Source of the DNA: Oxynema aestuarii AP17 | GTDB taxonomy: Bacteria; Cyanobacteriota; Cyanobacteriia; Cyanobacteriales; Laspinemataceae | Assembly (NCBI RefSeq): GCF_012295525.1 | Contig: NZ_CP051167.1 | Span: 2,418,001-2,482,000 of the forward strand | Length of the DNA stretch: 64,000 nt | Reading direction: 5' to 3' | Shown here: positions 46,300 through 55,111 of the stretch, piece after piece | Position numbering within the stretch: the stretch's first letter is position 1 | How the letters are laid out: each line of letters opens with the position of its first letter | The notes under the pieces: model-generated | The model's database searches: none | What the model saw: the letters and a program-made list of their open reading frames with translations, nothing else | Told to the model about the DNA's origin: nothing | Program-made: the position numbers and the translations under genes

Positions 46300-48801
46300 C
46301 TAACCGCCTTGAAAGAGGGAATAGACACCCCAGGCGATACAGAGAAAAGCCAGGACGGTAGACCAGATCGGGTGGTGGTTGTTAATCACCTGGCGCCGGG
46401 AAAGTTCGAGGCGATCGAGGTCGAGCCAGGGGGTAGCGCCGCGACGGAGCCAACCGATCGCGATCGCGCTGCTGCCGACGAAATTGCTCGGACGAGAGCC
46501 GGAGTCCCCTAAAAAGCCCGACGGTCCGAGGATCGAACAGCCGTGAATTTTGACCAATCCCGAGGGCGATCGCAAGATCGTATCTTGAGCGAGCCAGTTG
46601 GCAACCCCCCGACGACCGAGCAGAGTTCCTTGGAGGCGGACGGGTTGGGCGTCGAGGGGTAAGGCATCCGGATTCGAGATCGACTCGGCCCAATTCGGAT
46701 CGTCCTGGCGATTCGAGGGAGTAATATCGGGGAAAAAGGCATTGATCCGCAGCAAAATCCCCAAGCCGATCCCGATCGCCGTACAACCGAACAACACCGC
46801 GCGATCGCCCCAGAGCCAATCTAATTCGCGCACCCCCAAACTGTTTGAGACCGCCCCGATCGCCCACAAGAGCAAGCCCAAACTCAAGCCCCAGGGGGCG
46901 CCGAAGAAGGGGGCGCCTTGGAGCAGTCGCCGCGACCAGACAATTTTCGGTTTCACCTGAGTTCCGGCGTCCGGTTCGGGCCAGACCAATTCCGGTTCGA
47001 GCTTCCAGAATTGGGCGGAACGGCTCAACCCGTAGAGGCGATCGCCTAAACACGGATGGCTGTTGCTCAAATTAAGCCAGCCGCGATCGGGATTGTAGCG
47101 ATCCCAAGCGAGCAGGGGTTCCCAAGCCATCTGACCTGCGGTACTGCCGAGGGCGATCGCCTGCTGGCATCCCACGGGATTGAGGCTTTCCAAGCCTTCG
47201 AGCAAATAGCTGGTTTGTTGTTGTTGCTCGACATCGCGGGCAATCCCCACACAGAGTTTTAACAAAGCGCGGCTCAAGCCGTTGGGATTGCCCGTCAACG
47301 AGACCGCGAAGCGATCGCCGTGGACGATCCGGGCGCGCGCCAGGGGTAAGCCGAGCCAGCGCAACAGCCAGAACAGCCCGTAATTGAACGACGCCAGCCA
47401 TCCCGCAGTCCGGCGCATCACCGTAGCGCGCGTCGATCGCCTTCCCGTCCAGCGATCGCCCTCCCGGGCCAATTGCCAGTAGAGGAGATAAGGCAATTGG
47501 GTCAGTACGGCAAACAGGGACATCAGGGGGACCGTCCCACTGGCTAAATGGCCTAATTCCCCGGCGTAAATCGCGGCAATTTCATCGTCGGCGAGCTGGT
47601 CGAGCAACCCCTGAGTGACGACGATGCGGCTGAAGCGCGGCAGACCGCCGTAAGTAAAGGCCATCGGAGTTGGGGTGGGTAAGACCCCTAACTTGACTGT
47701 CGGCCAGTTGCGCTGGTAGCAGAAACGCGGCACCAGGCGGCGCGCTTCGGTGCTGTATTGGCCGAGTTTGCTCAGACCCAGGGGTTTGAGACTGTAGAAC
47801 TGACCGAGAATCAGGTCGAGAATCCAAGGGGAGGCGATCGCCAACAGCAGCAGGAACGCGAACAGTTCGAGGCTGCGATCGCGGTACAACCCCTGAATCG
47901 GCCACAATAACGGTAATTTGTATAAAAGATAATTGGTCGTTTGCAGCAGCCAGTGTAAAGCTGCATCCAGGAACCAGAACCCGGCGATCGCGCTGACGAC
48001 TTGGATCGCGAGCAAGCGCGCTTTGCCCCGTTGTTGGAAGCGCTTCCAGTTTTTCGCCCGAGGGCCGTGGCGCCACGGCAGATCGGCGATCGCCGGGGTG
48101 ACCTCTGGGGTAGGCTGCGGCGTCGGTTGGCGCTTTGATGGCGGTTGAGGAAGCGATGGAGCGGGCGATCTCGCTCCCGTGGCCGATTGGGTGGGGGGTT
48201 GGGGTTTGCCTGTAAGCGGCGATACGCCAGAGGCGTCGCTGCGCGAACGCGGCGGTTGCGGCAACGATTTGGGTTTGACCGGGGGGAACGGCGGCGGTCG
48301 TCTCTCTTTCCCATGGCGCGATACCGCTTTCTCCTTCGGAGACGGTTGGCGAAGGCTGTCCCGGCGCGAGCGCTTCGGCGGCGCCTGGGGGGGCGGCGGA
48401 TCTTCTAAGGGGATAAATCCCGTCGGGTCGGAAGGGAGCGCCGTCGGGGTCGCCGACTCGTTAAAGGGAACGAACCCCGTCGGATCGATCGATTTGCTAT
48501 TGACTTTTGAATTTTTTTGTGGTAGGGAAGGAGGCGAAATACGAGAGAGATGACGATCGCGGTGGCGTCGCGCCCATTGTTTGAATTTACTCGGTCCCGA
48601 TTGCTGGAGGCGATCGCAGTAGACGACAGCGCGATCGAATTGTCCGAGTTCGGTATAGGCGATCGTCAAACCCATTTGAGCGCGGGCGATCGTCACCGCG
48701 TCGAGTTCGGTCTCGCAAACTTTGTTCAAACAGGCGATCGCCCCGTCGTAATCCTTCTGTTTCAGCGCTGCCAAACCACTTGCAAGATCGGAGTTGTTCA
48801 T
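46300..48801 (-). CDS. M48-fold membrane protein with TPR-like N-terminus and altered zinc motif
   Basis: 833 residues from ATG 48801 (frame opens at 48879; no clear Shine-Dalgarno for either). The N-terminus is TPR-like (LASGLAALKQKDYDGAIACL). A long Pro/Arg/Ser-rich linker follows, then several transmembrane helices around an M48-type domain (MAFTYGGLPRFSRIVVTQGL...DDEIAAIYAGELGHLASG). The expected HExxH reads GELGH (414-418), and the third-ligand Glu position is in IVHGDRFAV (His494). A second membrane region and a small C-terminal domain follow. As written it may not bind zinc normally and could be a pseudo-protease. It lies 87 bases downstream of prfC on the same strand. Confidence 0.82.
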   Translation of the reverse strand: MNNSDLASGLAALKQKDYDGAIACLNKVCETELDAVTIARAQMGLTIAYTELGQFDRAVVYCDRLQQSGPSKFKQWARRHRDRHLSRISPPSLPQKNSKVNSKSIDPTGFVPFNESATPTALPSDPTGFIPLEDPPPPQAPPKRSRRDSLRQPSPKEKAVSRHGKERRPPPFPPVKPKSLPQPPRSRSDASGVSPLTGKPQPPTQSATGARSPAPSLPQPPSKRQPTPQPTPEVTPAIADLPWRHGPRAKNWKRFQQRGKARLLAIQVVSAIAGFWFLDAALHWLLQTTNYLLYKLPLLWPIQGLYRDRSLELFAFLLLLAIASPWILDLILGQFYSLKPLGLSKLGQYSTEARRLVPRFCYQRNWPTVKLGVLPTPTPMAFTYGGLPRFSRIVVTQGLLDQLADDEIAAIYAGELGHLASGTVPLMSLFAVLTQLPYLLYWQLAREGDRWTGRRSTRATVMRRTAGWLASFNYGLFWLLRWLGLPLARARIVHGDRFAVSLTGNPNGLSRALLKLCVGIARDVEQQQQTSYLLEGLESLNPVGCQQAIALGSTAGQMAWEPLLAWDRYNPDRGWLNLSNSHPCLGDRLYGLSRSAQFWKLEPELVWPEPDAGTQVKPKIVWSRRLLQGAPFFGAPWGLSLGLLLWAIGAVSNSLGVRELDWLWGDRAVLFGCTAIGIGLGILLRINAFFPDITPSNRQDDPNWAESISNPDALPLDAQPVRLQGTLLGRRGVANWLAQDTILRSPSGLVKIHGCSILGPSGFLGDSGSRPSNFVGSSAIAIGWLRRGATPWLDLDRLELSRRQVINNHHPIWSTVLAFLCIAWGVYSLFQGG

Positions 48802-48888
48802 AGCACTAAATGCAGACGACGAAACAGAAAACGGGCGCTTCTCCTCCGGAGACATCGTACGCGATCGCCGAGATCTCAAAAGTAGGGC

Positions 48889-50517
48889 TTAAATCGCCTC
48901 CGGTTCCTGACCGGAAACCACCGGAGCCGTTGCATTCAACTTCAAATCCGGTAAATCCGCCTGAACTTGATGCATATTCCACTCATTTTTAAACAGTAGC
49001 ACCGGACGCCCCCAACTGTCTTTGACCGTTGCCGTATTGAACAAGCGCCCCGCTTTCTCCAGCGCTTCCCAACCGCCAGCGACCCACCGGGCCACCGTAA
49101 ACGGCAGCATTTCCAGGCGCGTTTCGACCCCGTACTCGTTTTCGAGACGGTACTGCACCACCTCGAATTGGAGTTGACCGACCGCCGCCAAAATCGGATC
49201 GCGCTTCGATTCGTCCGCCGAATACATAATTTGAATGGCGCCTTCCTCGCGCAATTCGGTCACCCCTTTGCGAAATTGCTTGAATTTCGAGGGATTGGGA
49301 TTTTTCAAATAGGCGAACAGTTCGGGAGAGAAACAGGGAATCCCCTCGTATTCTAATTTCGGACCGATATAAATCGTATCGCCGATCGCAAAAGCCCCGG
49401 GATTGTTCAAGCCGATCACATCCCCAGGATAGGCTTCGTCGAGAGATTCGCGACCTTGAGCGAACAGTTTTTGCGGGCGCGAGAGGCGGACATTTTTACC
49501 GCTCCGGGCGTGCTGAACCACCATATCTTTTTCAAACTTGCCACTACAGACCCGCACGAAGGCGACGCGATCGCGGTGTTTCGGATCCATATTGGCTTGC
49601 AACTTAAAGACAAAACCGCTAAAGTTCGGCTCCGTCGGCGGTACTTCTCCCACCGTACTGCGGCGTGGGATCGGTTTGAGTGCGTAATCGAGGAACGAAT
49701 CGAGAAACAACTGCACGCCGAAGTTGGTCATCGCACTCCCGAAAAAGACCGGGGTCATTTTTCCGGCGTGAACTTGGTCTAAATCGAGATCTTCGCCGAG
49801 TTCTTCGATCAGTTCGAGTTCGTCTTTGAAGTGGAAATAAAGGTCTTGGTCGAGAATCTTTTCAATTTGGGGGTCGCCGAGGTCGAGGATTTCACCTTTG
49901 GCGGTTTTGGTTCCGTGAGCAGTTCGCTCGAACAGGTGAATTTTGCGGGTGCGACGGTCGAAAACCCCTTTAAAGCGATCGCCCGTTCCAACGGGCCAAT
50001 TGACCGGATAGGTAGACAGACCCAGCTCTTGTTCGATTTCGTCGAGCAGTTCGAGAGGTTCGCGGGTCGGTCGATCCAGTTTGTTGATAAATGTGAAAAT
50101 CGGGATCGATCGCATCCGACAGACTTCAAATAATTTGCGCGTTTGCGGTTCGAGACCTTTCGCCGCATCTTCGAGCATCACCGCATTGTCCGCCGCCGCC
50201 AAAGTTCGATAGGTATCTTCGCTAAAATCTTGGTGACCGGGAGTATCGAGTAAGTTGATATAACAATTACGGTAGAGGAACTGGAGAACGGTGGAAGTGA
50301 TCGAAATTCCCCGTTGTTGTTCCATCGCCATCCAGTCCGAGGTCGCGTGGCGTTGGCTGCGACGTGCTTTGACCGCTCCCGCTTCGTGAATGGCTCCACC
50401 GTAAAGCAAGAGTTTTTCGGTGAGGGTCGTTTTCCCAGCGTCGGGATGGGAAATAATTGCAAAATTACGGCGTCGATTGACCTCAGTTTGAAGTTCGACT
50501 TCGAGATCGGTAGGCAT
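48889..50517 (-). CDS. prfC: Peptide chain release factor 3
   Basis: A ribosome-dependent GTPase that recycles RF1/RF2 after termination. The G domain has [20 protein letters not shown] (P-loop), [16 protein letters not shown] (G3), and [18 protein letters not shown] (G4). An EF-Tu-like domain 2 and the RF3 C-terminal domain ([17 protein letters not shown]) follow. Length 542 is standard. Translation function; upstream of the M48-type gene. Confidence 0.97.
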   Translation of the reverse strand: MPTDLEVELQTEVNRRRNFAIISHPDAGKTTLTEKLLLYGGAIHEAGAVKARRSQRHATSDWMAMEQQRGISITSTVLQFLYRNCYINLLDTPGHQDFSEDTYRTLAAADNAVMLEDAAKGLEPQTRKLFEVCRMRSIPIFTFINKLDRPTREPLELLDEIEQELGLSTYPVNWPVGTGDRFKGVFDRRTRKIHLFERTAHGTKTAKGEILDLGDPQIEKILDQDLYFHFKDELELIEELGEDLDLDQVHAGKMTPVFFGSAMTNFGVQLFLDSFLDYALKPIPRRSTVGEVPPTEPNFSGFVFKLQANMDPKHRDRVAFVRVCSGKFEKDMVVQHARSGKNVRLSRPQKLFAQGRESLDEAYPGDVIGLNNPGAFAIGDTIYIGPKLEYEGIPCFSPELFAYLKNPNPSKFKQFRKGVTELREEGAIQIMYSADESKRDPILAAVGQLQFEVVQYRLENEYGVETRLEMLPFTVARWVAGGWEALEKAGRLFNTATVKDSWGRPVLLFKNEWNMHQVQADLPDLKLNATAPVVSGQEPEAI

Positions 50518-50842
50518 AATCGGTAAAACGGGACGGTGTTTGCTTACGATGCAGGTGACAGTCTGCCGACGCTGACACGATCGCTGCTAAAGCGGATGGG
50601 TCAACCTCGCGGATATTGTAACGGCGTTGGTTTCGCAGGTCGAACCGCGAGCGCAAGAGGGGCGATCGCCGTGGAAGTCCTCTCAAGGGCGGGTCGTCAC
50701 ATCAAAATTATGATAGCTCGTTCGATCGCGATCGCGGCGATCGTCTCCGTTCCGAGACAAGTTAAGTTAAGTTGAGAAATAATTCAGTTCGGTCAGTCTG
50801 TCCGACGGTTAAATCTATGTTTTGATGGAGGAGCGCCCGCTC
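50518..50842. other. Intergenic region between prfC and the DUF4870 gene
   Basis: About 325 bases between divergent genes; contains HIP1 and CGATCG sites and no credible gene. Confidence 0.45.
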
Positions 50843-51187
50843 ATGTACGATTCGGATAAGAGAAAATTGTTATCGCTGCTGTCTCACGGCGCAATTTTTT
50901 TGAGTACCACCTTAATTGCTATCGGTATTCCCATCGGGATTTTATTTATTTCCGACGATCCCGTCGTTAAAGAGAATGCTAAAGAAGCAATTAACTTTCA
51001 TTTTAATGTCTGGTTTTATGGGGCGATTATTGCCATCTTGACCTTTATCACCTTTGGTTTACTCGGCTTTATTTTAGTGCCGATCGGTTTTGTAGTCCAT
51101 TGGATTTTGACGGTGGTCGCTTTAGTGCGCGTCTTGGAAAAACCCGACGAACCCTTCCGCTATCCGTTTATTTTTCGATTACTGTAA
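50843..51187 (+). CDS. DUF4870 (Tic20-like) small membrane protein
   Basis: 114 residues from ATG 50843, which has GGAGGAG nine bases upstream; the longer frame from TTG 50822 is rejected. Three or four hydrophobic helices (FLSTTLIAIGIPIGILFI; FYGAIIAILTFITFGLLGFI; VVHWILTVVALVRVL), with the family segment DPVVKENAKEAINFHFNVW. DUF4870 members are distantly related to Tic20; the role is not known. Confidence 0.88.
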   Translation: MYDSDKRKLLSLLSHGAIFLSTTLIAIGIPIGILFISDDPVVKENAKEAINFHFNVWFYGAIIAILTFITFGLLGFILVPIGFVVHWILTVVALVRVLEKPDEPFRYPFIFRLL

Positions 51188-51284
51188 AGCGCTCTATGCT
51201 TGAATGGGCTTGATGTTGGTGCGATCGCCCCGACGGACAAAGCGCGATCGCGCCCAGCCTCGGCAACTTGGAAAATATCATTCT

Positions 51285-51980
51285 TTAGGCACTGACTTGT
51301 TCCAAACGCGAAATCACTCTTTTCATCGTTTCGTGACTTAAAGGAGCGATCCACTGTATTAACTTTTCTTCGGTAAAGTTTTCCCCCGGAATTTGATGCA
51401 GTTGTTGCCATCGAGAAATAATAATTTCGACGATAATTTCTTCAATCGAATCCGTATGGATCGATCGCTCGCGTGCTAGTAAATTCCAGGCTTCTTGTAA
51501 ATCGGAGAGCGCGCGATCGTAATCCCCCATTAACGCTAGCAACTGACCGAGTAAGGTGAGGATTTGCGGTTGTCCCTGCACGTTCCCCACCCGGCGTTCG
51601 AGTTCTAAAGCTTGCCGACATAAGGCGATCGCCTCTTGAGTTTGTCCCGCTTTCGCTTGACTTTCCGCCTGTTCGTAGAGTCGTTCGGACTCCATCCGTT
51701 GTTGAGTTTCATTACTTTTACTAAAAATCTCCGACGCCAACGCATGATTGACTCCGTGACGGCGTTCTTCATCGAGAGAATTCAACCAGCGTTCTAGAGA
51801 GTCTTCACCCTCCCGATGTTCCCGCGATAAACAGGCTTTTTGTTGTTTTTGTTGTTTTTGTTCTTGTTTCACTCGCTCGATAATTTTCGCTAGGGGTTGT
51901 GCTTGTGCAGAGCCTATTTTTTGTAAAAGATCTAGGGATTGGTATAAAACAGTTATTGCTGTCATGTAATCATCATTCAT
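51285..51980 (-). CDS. TPR-containing protein, function unknown
   Basis: 231 residues from ATG 51980, chosen because AAGG precedes it and the 70 upstream codons of the frame are not protein-like. The N-terminal half is a Gln-rich helical region (VKQEQKQQKQQKACLSREH). Residues about 125-200 form two TPR-like helix pairs (EQAESQAKAGQTQEAIALCR and LTLLGQLLALMGDYDRALSD). Probably a protein-protein interaction adaptor. Nothing nearby suggests a partner. Confidence 0.75.
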   Translation of the reverse strand: MNDDYMTAITVLYQSLDLLQKIGSAQAQPLAKIIERVKQEQKQQKQQKACLSREHREGEDSLERWLNSLDEERRHGVNHALASEIFSKSNETQQRMESERLYEQAESQAKAGQTQEAIALCRQALELERRVGNVQGQPQILTLLGQLLALMGDYDRALSDLQEAWNLLARERSIHTDSIEEIIVEIIISRWQQLHQIPGENFTEEKLIQWIAPLSHETMKRVISRLEQVSA

Positions 51981-52611
51981 GGCTGATAAGTACCTTTTTT
52001 GAATCGGAAAATTGCATCCCCTCGATTCGCTTCCTTCCGTGGGCGAGCAGGGCGATCGCCGATCGTTTCTAGTCTGGGGAATTATCAGAATTATATCGCC
52101 ACATTTTATCGAATTGTTATCCGATCTGTAGCTTAGCGGATTAACTTTTGCTTCTCTAGCGTTCTTACACGCTAAAAGACTTACACCCACTGAGAAGCTA
52201 GGGAAGGGTGACTCACAAAAATACCATTGAGTTCCATTTTCGCCCCCTCCTCGATTCGATCTCCCCTTCCGCGTACAGCGCGATCGCCCGCCAACGCCCT
52301 ACAAAGGCCCTACAATTGTTGCTATTTAGCTGACCAAGCTCGTCTCGATGGGTTTGGCAATTTTGTAGCTTGCCCCATTCGCCCTAAACTGGCTAAATTC
52401 TAGCATTTATTGCCAGAGTACGATTGAGTAAATTTAGCTAAAGTCTTAAAATGAATACGATACGCAATCTGCCCATGCAGTTGCGGAATAAAAATCGCCC
52501 TAAAGTTTTTAAAAAATTGATGTTTTTTGACGATATTTCAAAAAAATTTAAAAATTTTATTATTGGCGGCAAATTGTAATTAAAATAACATTTTCAATCA
52601 CTAACTGAGCT
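51981..52611. other. Gene-free region, AT-rich at the right end
   Basis: About 630 bases. 52440-52611 is AT-rich and presumably carries the promoter of the next gene. No reading frame or RNA gene was recognised. Confidence 0.45.
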
Positions 52612-53139
52612 ATGAACATCACAAAACTGCTGACCAAAACAGTGATTCCCAAAATCCCTGGCATTGTCCTTATCCTCCTCAGTGGACTCACCCTAATTGC
52701 CACTCCCGCCAGATCTCAAACTCGACTCACTCAAGAGATCGTCAATGATTGGACAGATATTCTTTTTTACCGGGCTAATCCACAACTCGCCAAACGCCAA
52801 CTGCGCCCCAACGAAACCGATTTAATCCGAGAATGGAACGCGATTCAACAAATCGTTCCCGATATTTTAATGTATGAAAAAATAGTTTGTGGCAATGGAG
52901 AAGGATGGACCCTTGAAGATTTCGACTTGGAACCGTTCGATCGCCAAGCATTCGATCGCTATCCTCCCAACGACCGAAAAGTTATCTTTAGTTCCGAACT
53001 AAATCAAGTCGCCGATGCCATATTTTATGCCCGTAACCCCGAACTATCCGGACAGAGACTTCAATCTAATAACAGTCGATTAGCGAACGAGTGGTTACGC
53101 ATTAGAACGGCGATTAGTATCTTAGATCCTTGTTATTAA
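52612..53139 (+). CDS. Secreted protein with internal duplication, function unknown
   Basis: A 175-residue protein with a signal peptide (IPGIVLILLSGLTLIATPARSQ). The mature protein contains two related ~30-residue units: DILFYRANPQLAKRQLRPNE and later DAIFYARNPELSGQRLQSNN, each followed by a LIREWNAIQ/LANEWLRIR-type helix. The middle is Asp-rich (LEDFDLEPFDRQAFDRYPP). Two Cys (in VCGNG and DPCY) could form a disulfide. No family recognised. Confidence 0.78.
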   Translation: MNITKLLTKTVIPKIPGIVLILLSGLTLIATPARSQTRLTQEIVNDWTDILFYRANPQLAKRQLRPNETDLIREWNAIQQIVPDILMYEKIVCGNGEGWTLEDFDLEPFDRQAFDRYPPNDRKVIFSSELNQVADAIFYARNPELSGQRLQSNNSRLANEWLRIRTAISILDPCY

Positions 53140-53220
53140 TTTTTAGAAGTTTGAGGTTAATTTTGTTGAGGCTAAGATCTTAAATCGTCATGTTTAACGA
53201 TCGTATAAATGATTAGAGGT

Positions 53221-53913
53221 TTAAAGATCGAATAAATTCCGTAACCAGCCAATAAATAAACGAGCTATTTCACGATCGCTATCTAAAACTCGTGCAGTCA
53301 TAGCCTGACCCATTGGCATTCCTGGTGTTTTTTGCCACGCCAACCAAGTATGAATGAAAGCTTTAGGACGATGGACAAGCGCATAATGATTTAATTGGCG
53401 ATTTTCAAGGTCTTTTAAAATATTTTTGGCCTCCGGTTCCAAGAGATCGCCTTTCGGAATCAGATAAGCGACAAAATCTTCCAACATCCCCGAAGTTTGA
53501 TTGTCTGGCATTAACCAAACCCCGAGTTTTTTTAAAAAGCGATCGGACGGGTCGTAAATCCAACCCCCTGTCGGTACAACTTTCGGAATATGTCGACGGT
53601 CGTATCCTTCAGCGATGAGGCGATCTCGAATTCCCTGCCATCGTCCCTCCAAATTTTTATCGGCATCGACAACAATTCCCAGGGGTTTTAACTTACTTTC
53701 ATCGGCATCGACAACAATTCCCAGGGTTTCTAACTTACTTTCTCGTAGTTTTACAGGCAAAGTTTTAAAAACTGCGTCAATTCCTTCTCCTTCTGTTGGC
53801 ATTTCCACAGAAAATGTTTTTGGAAGTTCATATTTCTGACAAAGCGCCCAAATTACATGACGGTCATTATTTCCTTCTACCAATAGTTGTTTGGGATAGC
53901 TCTTTTTTGGCAT
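53221..53913 (-). CDS. TOPRIM-domain (DUF3226-like) protein, partner of the upstream ATPase
   Basis: 230 residues from ATG 53913, which overlaps the upstream ATPase stop in TGATG; GAGGTG lies upstream. The TOPRIM fold is seen in KQLLVEGNNDRHV (Glu13) and in the DxD strand LGIVVDADKNLEGRW. The DxD strand is present twice (DAD at 69-71 and 83-85) because of an in-frame 42-base duplication (53659-53742). TOPRIM partners of ABC-type ATPases act as nucleases in anti-phage systems (OLD, Gabija, PARIS-like). The role here is inferred from that pairing. Confidence 0.85.
   Translation of the reverse strand: MPKKSYPKQLLVEGNNDRHVIWALCQKYELPKTFSVEMPTEGEGIDAVFKTLPVKLRESKLETLGIVVDADESKLKPLGIVVDADKNLEGRWQGIRDRLIAEGYDRRHIPKVVPTGGWIYDPSDRFLKKLGVWLMPDNQTSGMLEDFVAYLIPKGDLLEPEAKNILKDLENRQLNHYALVHRPKAFIHTWLAWQKTPGMPMGQAMTARVLDSDREIARLFIGWLRNLFDL
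53659..53742. repeat. 42-base in-frame tandem duplication inside the TOPRIM gene
   Basis: 53659-53700 and 53701-53742 are identical at 40 of 42 positions by eye. Each encodes a 14-residue unit of the form ESKL..LGIVVDAD. The frame is preserved. Confidence 0.9.
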
Positions 53914-55028
53914 CAACGCACCTCGATATTTTGTCGAACTGCGCTTGCCAATCGATCCGCCGAATAGTCGATCGCTCGTATCTCATCTTCACGCCATTCA
54001 AGGCGTAACAATTGACCGATTGAAGAGTCTTCAACTTCCATTAAAGCATCAGAAAATGCACTGACACAATCCCAGCTATGAGTTGTTGCAAAGACTTGTA
54101 TGTTTAGTTGTTTGGCGATCGCAAAAATTAAGCGCCACATATCCGTTTGGACATCATAATAGAGTCCTGTATCGATTTCATCTACCAGTAAATATCCATT
54201 TTTAACACTGACGGCGGACATTACTAAATTCAAAATTCGCCGCATTCCATCTCCCATACTTCCTAATGGAATAGGTCGATCTTGTCCTTTGAGTTTGAGT
54301 AGAATTCCATTGGTCGATCTATAATGACCTGTAAAGCTCAATCTTTCTATTTTAGGTTCTAAAATCTTCAGCGCTTCAATGATTGTATCTTCCTCTGGTG
54401 TTAAAGTGATTTTATCCCAAAGTCTTGATAAGTCTTCGATACTCATTGAGTCAACCGATAAAAATAAGCTAATTGAACGATCCGAACGATCGCTTATCCG
54501 GGGAATAAATACTCTATTCAGATTTGAAACTTTCATTCTTTCGTCGAAACTTCCGGAGGAAGAAACTCGTAATGCTAATCCATCTTTTTTATTAGAATAG
54601 CTGATGACGATCCTGTCTGAAAAAATAGCATTTTCCTGAAGCTCCTCAAAAGAGTTAATTTCCTCGCCATGAAAGCGATTGAAAGTAATTTTTATGAATA
54701 TTTCTTTAGTTTCCGAAGAAATATATATTGAGGAATTTGATTCCAATGTTCTTTTGTAAAACAAATGAGCAAATTCATATATTTTTCTTGTTTGTTGAAT
54801 GCGAGGGAATTTCCTGATGTCAGATTCAAGAAATGTGAATTCGCCCCGAATTGAAAGAGTTTCAAATAGAGCAGTAATATCTTGCTGGTTGACCAACAAA
54901 TGAACAGCCTCTAGCAAACTTGTTTTGCCGCTATTATTTCCACCAACAATTAAGTTTACTGGAGCCAATCTATTGGCTTTAAATTCTCGAAAAGAGCGAT
55001 AGTTTTTAATGCGAATATCATCTAACAT
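53913..55028 (-). CDS. AAA/ABC-type ATPase (OLD/AAA15-like)
   Basis: A 371-residue ATPase of the SMC/OLD-like type. It begins MLDDIRIKNYRSFREF with Walker A GGNNSGKT (29-36), an ABC signature-like segment PLGSMGDGMRRILNL, Walker B YLLVDEIDTG (Asp-Glu at 283-284) and a switch histidine TTHSWD (315-320). No nuclease domain of its own; the TOPRIM domain is on the next gene, translationally coupled by a TGATG overlap. This is the arrangement of split OLD-like defence modules such as PARIS. Base composition is more AT-rich than its neighbours, compatible with transfer. Confidence 0.88.
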   Translation of the reverse strand: MLDDIRIKNYRSFREFKANRLAPVNLIVGGNNSGKTSLLEAVHLLVNQQDITALFETLSIRGEFTFLESDIRKFPRIQQTRKIYEFAHLFYKRTLESNSSIYISSETKEIFIKITFNRFHGEEINSFEELQENAIFSDRIVISYSNKKDGLALRVSSSGSFDERMKVSNLNRVFIPRISDRSDRSISLFLSVDSMSIEDLSRLWDKITLTPEEDTIIEALKILEPKIERLSFTGHYRSTNGILLKLKGQDRPIPLGSMGDGMRRILNLVMSAVSVKNGYLLVDEIDTGLYYDVQTDMWRLIFAIAKQLNIQVFATTHSWDCVSAFSDALMEVEDSSIGQLLRLEWREDEIRAIDYSADRLASAVRQNIEVR

Positions 55029-55111
55029 GGTTTGAATTCAACAATAAATTAACTTCTTTTTTTACAGCTATTCCCCCAGGTTCTCAGGCAGAAAAATTTT
55101 ATTAAATTCAA

